Assembly: GCA_028716745.1 (NCBI GenBank)
Contig: JAQUPE010000001.1
Location: 94,203 to 146,064 of the forward strand
Direction of reading: 5' to 3'
Source: Minisyncoccota bacterium
GTDB lineage: Bacteria > Patescibacteriota > Minisyncoccia > UBA6257 > 02-FULL-45-10c
Length of the DNA: 51,862 nt
Shown: positions 1-7,819 of the stretch, piece after piece
How the letters are laid out: each line of letters opens with the position of its first letter
Numbering within the stretch: the first letter of the stretch is position 1
Notes under the pieces: model-generated
The model's database searches: none
What the model saw: the letters and a program-made list of their open reading frames with translations, nothing else
What the model was told of the DNA's origin: nothing
Program-made: the position numbers and the translations under genes

Positions 1-1875
1 GTTACTATTGTCAGGAGAATAGACAGAGATGGAATTTCTCAATATTTTTTGAATAAATCCGAAATTCGTTTAAAGGACATAGTTGAATTTTTTGCCAAGG
101 CCCGTTTGGGAACCAGGGGGTTGGCGATTATAAATCAGGGAGAAAGCGATTTATTTGTAAAAGCCTCTCCTCAGCAGAGGAGAGAGATGATTGAGGAAAT
201 TTTGGGACTGAGGCAATATCAGTTAAAAAAACACGAAGCGGAAAGAAAACTAAAAAACACGACCATTAACGCTGAAAAGGTAAAAGCTATGGTGGAGGAA
301 ATTGCTCCGCACTTAAGATTTTTGAAACGTCAAGCATCCAAGTGGGAAAAGCTTTCTGATATAGAAAAGGATTTGAAAGACTCCGAAGATATTTATTTTA
401 GGAATAAATTTAAAGAAATAAATGAGGGGCTGGAAAAATTTAATCCCAAAATAAACGAGATAGATCAGAAAAATTCCGAGAAGGCAAAAGAGCTTAGGGA
501 ATTGCAGGTGGTTTTAGAAAAAATAGAAAAAGGACAGCCCCAGCAGCAGCAATCTCATTTTGGAGATATCCGTTCAAAAAGGGAGCAGCTATTATCCCAG
601 CGTTCGATTTTAGAAAAAGAGCTTGGAAAATTGGAGGCCAAATTGGAATTTATTTCCGCGCCGTCGGAAGGAAAAGTTATTGTGGTGGAGCCGGCGTTTT
701 TGGAAGAAGTAAAAAAAGATATTAAAAACATTATTCAAGAAAGCGATTTGGGCGCCGTCCATAATTTGCTTAATAATTTATTGGCAAAAATAGACAAATC
801 TCTTGGTTTTGAGGAGAAAAAAGAAAATCCGGAACTGGCGGAAATAGAAAAAACTAAAAATGAATTAACGGGCAAATTAGAGGCTATTTCAAAGGAATTT
901 AATGATTTATCCACATTGGAATCGGAATCAACCGGCAGCTTGGAGAAATTTAACGTTGAATTTAAAAAGGCGTTTGAAGATGTAGAAAATAAAAAGGATG
1001 AAATATCTGTTTTAGAATCGGAAAAAAATAGGCTTCTTTTAGAGATAGAAAGGTTTAATTTAAAAATGCAGGACCTTGAAATGCAGGCAGGCCAGGCGGG
1101 AAGAAATATGTCGGATTTTAAAATAGGTTTGGAGAACGTCGCCCCCATAGGCGATTTAATGGAGCTGGAAAGAAAAATGCTTAAATTAAGAGCTGAAATA
1201 GCGGGTATTGGGGAGATAGATCAAGCGCTGATAACCGAGGCAAAAGAAACAGAAACTCGCCACAATTTCTTGTCTAGCCAGCTAGCGGATTTGGAAAAGG
1301 CCACAAAAGATTTGGATGCTTTAATAAAAGAGTTGGATCAAAAAATACACAATGATTTTACGGCGGCGCTTAAAAAAATAAATGAAGAATTCGAAAAGTT
1401 TTTTGATTTGATGTTTGGCGGGGGCAGGGCAAAGATGAGGCTTGAAGAACCGGAAAAAGAAAAGCCGGAAACGGAAAACGAAAATGCGGAAAAAGAAATA
1501 AAAGCGGAAACTGAAGAAGACGAAACCGAGCAGGTTGAACTTGGAATAGAAATAGATCTAAGTTTGCCAAGAAAAAAAATAAAAGGATTAGAAATGCTTT
1601 CGGGAGGAGAAAAAAGCTTGGTGTCTATTGCGGCGTTATTTGCTTTGATTTCCGTCAGCCCTCCGCCGTTCTTGGTTTTAGACGAGGTTGATGCCGCCTT
1701 GGATGAAAAAAATACCCGCAGGTTTGCCGAAGTAATTAAGAATTTTTCAAAAAAGACGCAGTTTTTAATAGTTACTCATAACCGCGCTACTATGGAGTCC
1801 TCAGACATACTATATGGAGTAACAATGGAAGAAGATGGCGTGTCTAAAGTGCTGTCTTTAAAATTAGAGGGTTAA
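1..1875 (+). CDS. smc: SMC-type chromosome segregation ATPase, 5' end outside the window
   Basis: The reading frame is open from base 1, so the gene begins upstream and the N-terminal Walker A is not visible. The visible part has a Q-loop-like stretch (IINQGESD), long charged coiled-coil segments, the ABC signature LSGGEKSL near the C-terminus and Walker B with D-loop (FLVLDEVDAALDE). The family forms DNA-loop-extruding ATPase dimers that compact and segregate chromosomes. Only about 490 residues separate Q-loop and signature, roughly half the usual span, and I find no clear hinge domain, only a short non-coiled stretch around visible residues 215-275. A Glu-rich insert of about 40 residues sits just before the signature region. 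A shortened SMC is the best reading; an SbcC/RecN-like ATPase is less likely. Confidence 0.85.
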   Translation, partial: VTIVRRIDRDGISQYFLNKSEIRLKDIVEFFAKARLGTRGLAIINQGESDLFVKASPQQRREMIEEILGLRQYQLKKHEAERKLKNTTINAEKVKAMVEEIAPHLRFLKRQASKWEKLSDIEKDLKDSEDIYFRNKFKEINEGLEKFNPKINEIDQKNSEKAKELRELQVVLEKIEKGQPQQQQSHFGDIRSKREQLLSQRSILEKELGKLEAKLEFISAPSEGKVIVVEPAFLEEVKKDIKNIIQESDLGAVHNLLNNLLAKIDKSLGFEEKKENPELAEIEKTKNELTGKLEAISKEFNDLSTLESESTGSLEKFNVEFKKAFEDVENKKDEISVLESEKNRLLLEIERFNLKMQDLEMQAGQAGRNMSDFKIGLENVAPIGDLMELERKMLKLRAEIAGIGEIDQALITEAKETETRHNFLSSQLADLEKATKDLDALIKELDQKIHNDFTAALKKINEEFEKFFDLMFGGGRAKMRLEEPEKEKPETENENAEKEIKAETEEDETEQVELGIEIDLSLPRKKIKGLEMLSGGEKSLVSIAALFALISVSPPPFLVLDEVDAALDEKNTRRFAEVIKNFSKKTQFLIVTHNRATMESSDILYGVTMEEDGVSKVLSLKLEG

Positions 1876-1899
1876 ATATAAAATTTTTAGCACTGGCTA

Positions 1900-1929
1900 T
1901 TGAATAAGTTTTTCTTTTATTGCTATATT
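1900..1929 (+). promoter_or_regulatory. Promoter for the 142-aa orphan gene
   Basis: TTGAAT and TATATT are separated by 18 nt, with a TG one base upstream of the -10 (extended -10). The predicted start leaves a leader of about 40 nt that includes the AAAGGAG ribosome-binding site. Seen by eye only. Confidence 0.45.
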
Positions 1930-1977
1930 GTTAGCATAGTTTTAATTTAACAACTACATATTGAAAGGAGAGCGCAA

Positions 1978-2406
1978 ATGGTTCCATATATTGCGGCCGT
2001 CAGAAGGAAAGATTTTAGAAAAGCGGCCCTCACTTTAAATGAAGAGAGGGACGAGTTGTACAAAAGAAAGGCATTTCTGGAAGAACAGTGGACCGAATCC
2101 ATGAAGAAAACCGGGTATAACGAATGCGGAGAAAAATGCCGGTTTTTCAGGAAAAGAAAATGCGCGACATTCGGAAGAATGTGCATTCTCTTGGCTTCGG
2201 CTTCTACAACTGGCGGAAAGGTATCCGTACAGCAGTATTACGAGCAAAAGGGCCAGCTGCTATTTCAAATGGAAATTGTCAGTCCGATTGACGAATTTGG
2301 AAACAGGCAGCGCGTGGAAAGAGAATTGAAGAAAGTTCGCGAAGACATAAGCAAGGTAGAAGAAAAACTTATGGTAGTCGCGGGTTCGGCAAGTTTAGAG
2401 AAATAA
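1978..2406 (+). CDS. Orphan 142-aa Cys-containing protein
   Basis: I do not recognise this protein. It is charged and probably soluble, with helical, coiled-coil-like ends (residues 15-45 and 105-135). A central cluster of four Cys (C-x3-C-x7-C-x6-C, residues about 50-70) could bind zinc or another metal. The start is well supported: AAAGGAG lies 7 nt before the ATG, which is unusual here because the housekeeping genes in this window lack such sites. It has its own promoter-like sequence and terminator, so it looks monocistronic. There is no signal peptide or membrane segment. Function unknown. Confidence 0.7.
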   Translation: MVPYIAAVRRKDFRKAALTLNEERDELYKRKAFLEEQWTESMKKTGYNECGEKCRFFRKRKCATFGRMCILLASASTTGGKVSVQQYYEQKGQLLFQMEIVSPIDEFGNRQRVERELKKVREDISKVEEKLMVVAGSASLEK

Positions 2407-2407
2407 T

Positions 2408-2438
2408 GGGGGCCAATTTGTAAAAGGCCCTCTTTTTT
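2408..2438 (+). terminator. Rho-independent terminator of the 142-aa gene
   Basis: A 7-bp stem (GGGGGCC with GGCCCTC, one G-T pair) has an 11-nt loop and is followed by TTTTTT. It starts one base after the stop codon. Confidence 0.8.
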
Positions 2439-2481
2439 GTTAAAGTTTTTATTAGTTATTTCAAATAGTGGGAGGTAATAA

Positions 2482-2883
2482 ATGTTCAGCAATGGCAAGC
2501 TTGTAGAGATGTTGAAGAGGGCGAGGGTGGATCTGAGAATTTTGGAGGACAAAAGGATTTTTATCAAAACGAGGCTGGAAACGGCCTATCGGACGGGGGA
2601 GCTCGCTGAGAAAATAAAGGCGAGAGATGCCCTGGGAGTTGTCAGAAACGGCATAAACATAAAGGCCGCAGAGATAAGGGGGATCAAAAGAGCAATGAGG
2701 GGAAAAAGCGAAATTCCCTTTGTAGACGAAGTTAACTTCAAGATCAGGCTTTCCGAATCCATCGCTTCAATGGGAATTGAGGATGCCAGGAGGAAGATGG
2801 AGCAAAAAAGAATCGGAAAACCGGCCGTGGATGAAACTGTCTTCAAAAAAAGGTTAAGCGAATCCATCGCTTCACTGGACTAG
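2482..2883 (+). CDS. Orphan 133-aa basic protein with an internal repeat
   Basis: Not recognised. The protein is strongly charged and predicted mostly helical. Its C-terminal half carries an 18-residue motif twice, at about residues 85-102 and 116-133 (VDEVNFKIRLSESIASMG and VDETVFKKRLSESIASLD), so a helical unit has been duplicated. The start is supported by GGGAGG 6 nt before the ATG. It lies between two terminators, like its upstream neighbour, and shares that neighbour's style (strong Shine-Dalgarno site, charged small protein). A nucleic-acid or protein-binding role is possible but unsupported. Confidence 0.65.
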   Translation: MFSNGKLVEMLKRARVDLRILEDKRIFIKTRLETAYRTGELAEKIKARDALGVVRNGINIKAAEIRGIKRAMRGKSEIPFVDEVNFKIRLSESIASMGIEDARRKMEQKRIGKPAVDETVFKKRLSESIASLD

Positions 2884-2908
2884 TTTTTGTCGCATTTATT
2901 ATCAAGGG

Positions 2909-2936
2909 GAGGCCCAGCGTAGGGGTCTCTTTTTTT
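2909..2936 (+). terminator. Rho-independent terminator of the 133-aa gene
   Basis: GAGGCCC pairs with GGGTCTC (one G-T pair) across a loop of about 7 nt, followed by a run of seven T. Confidence 0.75.
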
Positions 2937-2970
2937 GTTTTATTTTAGCGTCTAATATATATTTTAAATT

Positions 2971-4002
2971 ATGAATAACAAGAAAGTTTTTGTTGGAATG
3001 TCCGGCGGAGTTGATTCGTCCGTTGCCGCGGCACTGCTCAAAAAAGACTATGATGTTACGGGAGTTTATATAAAGGGTTACAACATCGACGGATGTTATG
3101 AGGGAGATGTTAATGACGCGCGTAAAGCAGCGGAGGTTTTGGGTATTCCATTTTATGTTTTTGATATGGAAAAAGAATATAAAGATAAAGTGGTCAAATA
3201 TATGATTTCCGGATATAAAAAGGGAATTACGCCCAATCCCGATGTGATGTGCAATAAAGAAATAAAATTCGGTTTGTTTTTGGCTAAGGCGCTGAAAATG
3301 GGCGCGGATTATATCGCGACAGGGCACTATGTGAAATTGAAAAATGGAAAGTTGTATCAAGCAAAAGACAAAAACAAAGACCAGTCATATTTTCTTTGGA
3401 CTTTAACTCAAAAACAATTAAGGCATTGTTTATTTCCGGTTGGCGACATAGTAAAGCCGGAAGTCAGAAAATTGGCCCAGAAATATAAATTACCGAACGC
3501 CGATAAAAAAGATTCGCAGGGAGTTTGTTTTTTGGGGAAAATCGGAATGAAAGGATTTTTGGAAAAATATATTCCGCCCAAAAATGGGATTGTCGTAAAT
3601 ACTAAAGGGGAAATAGTGGGCGAGCACGATGGTGTGCAATTTTATACCATCGGCCAGCGCCATGGCTTGCGGCTCGGCAAAAGAAATGCCGATAATGCCA
3701 AGCCGTATTTTGTGGCGGAAAAAGATGTTAAATCAAACGCGATTTTGGTAGCTGAAGGCGAAAACAATCCGGCGCTTTATAAAAAAGAAGTTGAAATTAC
3801 AGATACTAATTGGATAAGCGATAAACCTAAAAACGGCCAAAGGGTGATGATGCGGGTTCGTTATCGCCAGCCGCTTTTTGAAGCTGTTATTAAAGGCAAA
3901 AAAGTTGTTTTTTCTAAACCGCAAAAATTCGTGGCTCAAGGGCAATCAGCGGTTTTATACACAAAATCGGGAGAAATGCTGGGGGGAGGAGTTATAATTT
4001 GA
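2971..4002 (+). CDS. mnmA: tRNA-specific 2-thiouridylase MnmA
   Basis: MnmA uses ATP to activate U34 of Lys, Glu and Gln tRNAs and installs the 2-thio group. Visible landmarks are the PP-loop SGGVDSS (residues 11-17), the two catalytic cysteines C94 (in NPDVMCNKEIKFG) and C186 (in SQGVCFLG), the ATGHY motif near 116, and the C-terminal barrel starting at TIGQRHGL. At 343 aa it is close to the usual 350-370. The start is the first ATG and has no Shine-Dalgarno site. Its end touches the comEC start. The sulfur donor chain is not encoded in this window. Confidence 0.95.
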   Translation: MNNKKVFVGMSGGVDSSVAAALLKKDYDVTGVYIKGYNIDGCYEGDVNDARKAAEVLGIPFYVFDMEKEYKDKVVKYMISGYKKGITPNPDVMCNKEIKFGLFLAKALKMGADYIATGHYVKLKNGKLYQAKDKNKDQSYFLWTLTQKQLRHCLFPVGDIVKPEVRKLAQKYKLPNADKKDSQGVCFLGKIGMKGFLEKYIPPKNGIVVNTKGEIVGEHDGVQFYTIGQRHGLRLGKRNADNAKPYFVAEKDVKSNAILVAEGENNPALYKKEVEITDTNWISDKPKNGQRVMMRVRYRQPLFEAVIKGKKVVFSKPQKFVAQGQSAVLYTKSGEMLGGGVII

Positions 4003-4004
4003 TA

Positions 4005-4304
4005 ATGCCCGTTTATAATATTGCTTTTTATGTTTGTGTGTTTTTTCTTGTCGGAGTTTTAATAATTAGTATTTTTAGCAATGTTTTAATGGTCGCTTTG
4101 GCGGCTTTTTTAATTTCTGTCTGTCTAGTCGTTTATAAAAAATACATTTTTGCGTTGTTATTTTTATTTGTAATAGTCGGAGCTTTTTATTCTCAGATTT
4201 TTAATAAAATTCAAAACAGCGCCAATGTGCCTTTCGGCGCATCGGAATTCAGCGGAGTGATAATTAAGATTGCTCAGGGTGATACCAAACAAGATATAAT
4301 TTGA
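4005..4304 (+). CDS. comEC: ComEC N-terminal fragment (membrane helices and first half of DUF4131)
   Basis: The 99-aa product has N-terminal hydrophobic helices and then the first strands of the OB-like DUF4131 domain. It stops at TGA in mid-domain, and the rest of the domain resumes in the -1 frame in the next reading frame. ATG at 4005 is preferred over the TTG two codons upstream. ComEC forms the inner-membrane channel for single-stranded DNA uptake. Either a one-base deletion or assembly error broke the gene, or the product is made as two chains or by frameshifting. Confidence 0.7.
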   Translation: MPVYNIAFYVCVFFLVGVLIISIFSNVLMVALAAFLISVCLVVYKKYIFALLFLFVIVGAFYSQIFNKIQNSANVPFGASEFSGVIIKIAQGDTKQDII

Positions 4305-5431
4305 ATTTGCAAAAACCATATTCAGGGAGGGTTAAATTGATCGCGCAACGCTATCCGAGTTTTGCTTACGGTGATTTGGTAAAAATTAAAGGCAATATTC
4401 AAAAACCGCCGCCGGAATCAGAAAATTATTATGCTAAAGAGGGAGTTCTGGGAATTGTTGGTTTTCCTCAAATTGAATTGATTAAATCTAGACAGGGTAA
4501 TCCAGTTAAAGAGGCGCTTTTAAGTTTTAGAAATAAAATAATCAGTATATTCAAACAGGTTTTGCCGTCGGAAAAAGCCGCGTTTATGGCCGGATTAACT
4601 ATCGGCGCGCGGGAAGATTTTTCCAAAGAATTAACAGAGAATATGAAACAAAGCGGTACTACTCATTTGGTTGCGCTTTCCGGCTATAACATTTCAATAA
4701 TTGCTATTGCGGTAATGGCGATTTTGGGCGGATTTTTGTCGCATCAATTATCTTTTTATTTTGCCACGGCAATAATCGTTTTATTCGTTTTAATGACCGG
4801 GGCTGAGGCGTCCGTGGTAAGGGCAGCGATAATGGGTATAATTGCGCTTTTATCTACGCATGCCCAGCGCATATATAGTCTGCGAAATGCCATCGTTATA
4901 GCCGCATTTTTAATGATTTTATTTAATCCCAATGTTTTGGTTTTTGATGTTGGATTTCAATTGTCCTTTTTGGCCTTATTGGGAATTGTTTATTTGGCTC
5001 CAGTTATTAAAAATTTATTTAAAATTGAAACACCGGGATTCCTCGGCTGGAAAGAAAATTTGACTCAAACATTGTCGGCCCAGTTATTTGTTTTGCCTTT
5101 ACTTATAAGCGTTTTTGGATTTTTTTCTTTATCTTCAATTTTTGCCAATATCTTAATTTTAGGAGTGGTACCGCTGGCAATGGGCTTGGGATTTATTATG
5201 GCTGGATTAGGACTTATTTCGATATTTTTGGCAAAAATGATCGGCTTAATTGCGAGCATAATTTTGTCTTATATGCTTTTTATTATTGATTTATTTTCGC
5301 ATCTATCTTTGCCTATTCCCATCCTGACCGGACAGGTAAAATCTTTTGGCATCATCTTTGCAATAGGGTATTACGCAATTTTAATTTGGCTTATTATTAA
5401 ATATAAGGGAAATGAAGAACGGCGCATTTAA
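4301..5431 (+). CDS. comEC: ComEC channel domain (rest of DUF4131 plus Competence domain)
   Basis: It begins with the second half of DUF4131 (YPSFAYGDLVKIKGNIQKP), then the Competence domain with about eight membrane helices and the typical LPSEKAAFMAGLTIG and TTHLVALSGYNISI stretches. This is the DNA-conducting part of ComEC/Rec2. The only start in this frame near the boundary is TTG, overlapping the upstream TGA by 4 nt, so an independent start is doubtful. It overlaps the downstream metallo-beta-lactamase gene by 20 nt, so the channel and the nuclease-like domain are separate chains here. Confidence 0.85.
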   Translation: MNLQKPYSGRVKLIAQRYPSFAYGDLVKIKGNIQKPPPESENYYAKEGVLGIVGFPQIELIKSRQGNPVKEALLSFRNKIISIFKQVLPSEKAAFMAGLTIGAREDFSKELTENMKQSGTTHLVALSGYNISIIAIAVMAILGGFLSHQLSFYFATAIIVLFVLMTGAEASVVRAAIMGIIALLSTHAQRIYSLRNAIVIAAFLMILFNPNVLVFDVGFQLSFLALLGIVYLAPVIKNLFKIETPGFLGWKENLTQTLSAQLFVLPLLISVFGFFSLSSIFANILILGVVPLAMGLGFIMAGLGLISIFLAKMIGLIASIILSYMLFIIDLFSHLSLPIPILTGQVKSFGIIFAIGYYAILIWLIIKYKGNEERRI

Positions 5432-6269
5432 AATAATTTTAGGATTTATAGTTGCGATTGATTTGGCAATTTGGTATTTAATTTTAACGCCCTCGACGGC
5501 TGGAGGCTCGGTATTATATTTTCTCAATGTCGGCCAGGGAGATTCCACGTTGGCTATCTTGCCGGGCGGCCTGCCCGGCCAGGGGGTAAAAGCATTAATT
5601 GACGGCGGGCCGGCAAATGGGCTGGCAAAGAAAAATTTAGAAGAAATTCTGCCTATAAATGACAGATATATTGATTTAGTTTTGATATCTCATCCGCAAA
5701 CCGATCACATGGGCGGATTGCCCGATATTTTTAAAAACTATAAAATTGGCGCAGTTATTACTAACGGCGAGATCAGCGAAAATAGCGTTTGGCAGGAAAT
5801 GCAGAAAATCATTAAAGAAAATAATATCCCGCAAATTGTTTTAGCGGCGGAAGATAAAATTAAATTTAATAATGCCAAAATAGACATTTTATCTCCGAAC
5901 GGAGGGGCTGCAAGCGTAAATGATTCGGGACTAGTTGAGCTATTGGATATAAATGGCGCAAAGGCATTATTTACCGCAGATGTCAGCGCCGAAACAGAAA
6001 AATATTTGGCTGATAAATACGATTTAAACGTAGATATATTAAAAGTAAGCCATCATGGTTCTAAATTTTCTTCAGCCGCAAGTTTTTTAAGCAAGATTAC
6101 GCCCGCGATATCGATAATAGAAGTAGGCAAAAACAGCTATGGGCATCCAACCGGGGACGTGCTGAGCCGACTGGCAGACATTGACTCGCAAATTTTCCGG
6201 ACCGATCAAGACGGAATTATAAAAATTGATTTCAAAAACGAAAAATTAACCATCTCCACTCTAAAATAA
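5412..6269 (+). CDS. ComEC-type metallo-beta-lactamase-fold protein
   Basis: The 285-aa protein has one N-terminal membrane helix (residues about 5-27) and then a metallo-beta-lactamase domain starting FLNVGQGDSTL, with SHPQTDHMGG as the metal-binding motif and SHHGS further on. In many bacteria this is the C-terminal domain of ComEC, proposed to degrade the non-transported DNA strand. Its position directly after, and overlapping, the channel gene supports the same role. The metal motif reads HPQTDH where hydrolases of this fold have HxHxDH, so the first metal site is altered. Confidence 0.85.
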   Translation: MKNGAFKIILGFIVAIDLAIWYLILTPSTAGGSVLYFLNVGQGDSTLAILPGGLPGQGVKALIDGGPANGLAKKNLEEILPINDRYIDLVLISHPQTDHMGGLPDIFKNYKIGAVITNGEISENSVWQEMQKIIKENNIPQIVLAAEDKIKFNNAKIDILSPNGGAASVNDSGLVELLDINGAKALFTADVSAETEKYLADKYDLNVDILKVSHHGSKFSSAASFLSKITPAISIIEVGKNSYGHPTGDVLSRLADIDSQIFRTDQDGIIKIDFKNEKLTISTLK

Positions 6270-6281
6270 CCAAAAACAAAC

Positions 6282-6319
6282 CTGTATATTATATGTTACA
6301 ATTATCATATAATATACAA
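6282..6319. repeat. Palindromic element copy 1
   Basis: A perfect 13-bp inverted repeat (arm TGTATATTATATG) has the 10-nt loop TTACAATTAT. Its reverse complement matches the element at 14011-14048 at 35 of 38 positions, loop included. It starts 12 nt after a stop codon and lies upstream of the aspS promoter. It has no T-tract, so it does not look like an intrinsic terminator. Confidence 0.75.
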
Positions 6320-6360
6320 CTTAGAATTTGGGGATTTGAGATGAATTAATAAGTAATGAT

Positions 6361-6390
6361 TTGAAAATATTACAAAAATTGTGATATTAT
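6361..6390 (+). promoter_or_regulatory. aspS promoter with an overlapping dyad
   Basis: TTGAAA, an 18-nt spacer and TATTAT preceded by TG-N form a promoter with predicted start about 9 nt before the aspS ATG. The spacer and -10 contain an inverted repeat, ATATTACA and TGTGATAT around a 5-nt centre (6367-6387), which could be an operator. Confidence 0.5.
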
Positions 6391-6405
6391 TTACGTATTC
6401 TATTT

Positions 6406-7818
6406 ATGCGAACTTATATCGCCGACATAGTTAATAACGAAGGTAAAAAGGTGGAACTGACGGGCTGGGTGAATATCCGCCGCGACCACGGGAAAATTAT
6501 TTTTATCGATCTTAGGGATAAATCCGGCATGTGCCAGGTTGTTTTTATTTCCAAGCCTGCCGATGTATATGAAAAGGCGACAAAACTCCGTTCTGAGTGG
6601 GTAGTAAAAATTTCCGGCCAGGTTAATAAGAGGCCGGCCAATATGGTGAATCCGGATATTATTACCGGAGAGTATGAATTGTTGGCGGACGGGCTGGAAA
6701 TTATAAACGAAGCAAAAACTCCGCCTTTTGATTTGCAGACCGACGGATATGAAATCGGAGAAGACGTAAGGATGAAATATCGCTATTTGGATTTGCGCAG
6801 GCCAAGAATGAAGAGAATTTTGGAAAATCGTTTTAAAACAATAAAGTTTATGCGCGACTTTTTGGCGGATAAGGGCTTTACCGAAGTAGAAACTCCGGTT
6901 CTTGGAAAATCTACGCCTGAAGGAGCGCGTGATTATCTGGTGCCTTCAAGAGTTTATCCGGGGAATTTTTATGCGCTTCCGCAATCTCCTCAGCAATATA
7001 AGCAGCTTTTAATGGTTGCCGGTTTGGAAAAATATTTTCAAGTAGTTAAGTGTTTCAGAGATGAAGATACAAGAGGCGACAGGCAGCCGGAATTTACTCA
7101 ACTGGATATAGAAATGAGTTTTACTTCCGAAGAGGAAGTTTTGAGCCTGATTGAAGAATTATATTTGAGCTTAGTTAAAAAATTATATCCGGAGAAGAAA
7201 CTTAAACTTGATAAATACGGCAAGATTATCCGCATGCCTTATAAAGAGGCAATGGAAAAATATAATAGCGATAAGCCGGATATTCGCGACGACAAAAACG
7301 ATCCCAATGAATTAGCTTTCTTATTTGTGGTTGATTTTCCTATGTTCGAATGGAAGGAAACCGAAAAGAGATGGGACGCAGTCCATCATCCATTTACAAT
7401 GCCCAAAGTTGACGGTGTGGAAGATTTTAAAAATAAATTTAAAGCGGATCCGGCGGCTATCCAGGCCTTTCAATACGATTTTGTTTTAAATGGATATGAA
7501 ATTGCCGGCGGTTCGATTAGAATTCATGATCCGGCTTTATTACAATCGGTATTTGAAGCTATGGGCAATAAGCCCGCAGATGTTAAAGAGAAATTTGGCC
7601 ACATGCTGGAGGCTTTTGAATATGGCGTGCCTCCGCATGGCGGAATAGCTCCTGGCATAGACAGATTTGTGATGATTATGGAAAATGCCCCGAATATCAG
7701 GGAAGTTATTGCATTTCCGAAAACCGGAGATGGCAGAGATCTGATGATGGGCGCGCCAAGCGATGTCGATAAAAAACAGCTAGCCGAATTAAAATTAGAA
7801 ATTAAAAAGAAAAAATAA
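6406..7818 (+). CDS. aspS: Aspartyl-tRNA synthetase, bacterial type without the GAD domain
   Basis: This class II synthetase charges tRNA with aspartate. It has the N-terminal OB anticodon-binding domain (residues 1-100, GWVNIRRDHGKIIFIDLRD), motif 2 (FRDEDTRGDRQPEFTQLDIE) and motif 3 (GGIAPGIDRFVMIM). The core is the bacterial subtype (VVDFPMFEW, HHPFTMP), but the protein is only 470 aa against about 590. The roughly 100-residue GAD insertion normally found between SDKPDIR and FLFVVDFPMFEW is reduced to a few residues. The gene probably forms an operon with ndk, which starts 2 nt later. Whether it also charges tRNA-Asn cannot be told here. Confidence 0.95.
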   Translation: MRTYIADIVNNEGKKVELTGWVNIRRDHGKIIFIDLRDKSGMCQVVFISKPADVYEKATKLRSEWVVKISGQVNKRPANMVNPDIITGEYELLADGLEIINEAKTPPFDLQTDGYEIGEDVRMKYRYLDLRRPRMKRILENRFKTIKFMRDFLADKGFTEVETPVLGKSTPEGARDYLVPSRVYPGNFYALPQSPQQYKQLLMVAGLEKYFQVVKCFRDEDTRGDRQPEFTQLDIEMSFTSEEEVLSLIEELYLSLVKKLYPEKKLKLDKYGKIIRMPYKEAMEKYNSDKPDIRDDKNDPNELAFLFVVDFPMFEWKETEKRWDAVHHPFTMPKVDGVEDFKNKFKADPAAIQAFQYDFVLNGYEIAGGSIRIHDPALLQSVFEAMGNKPADVKEKFGHMLEAFEYGVPPHGGIAPGIDRFVMIMENAPNIREVIAFPKTGDGRDLMMGAPSDVDKKQLAELKLEIKKKK

Positions 7819-7819
7819 T

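Noticed and set aside
735-1148. Minus-strand reading frame inside smc, as an example of many such frames
   Set aside because: Low-complexity, Ser/Phe-rich translation opposite a conserved gene, no promoter or ribosome-binding site. The same applies to the other frames opposite groEL, fusA, tuf and the ribosomal genes.
3999-4304. Recoded TGA (genetic code 25) in comEC
   Set aside because: Reading TGA as Gly would not restore ComEC, since the downstream part is in the -1 frame. TGA also ends mnmA, dnaG and adk at the expected places.
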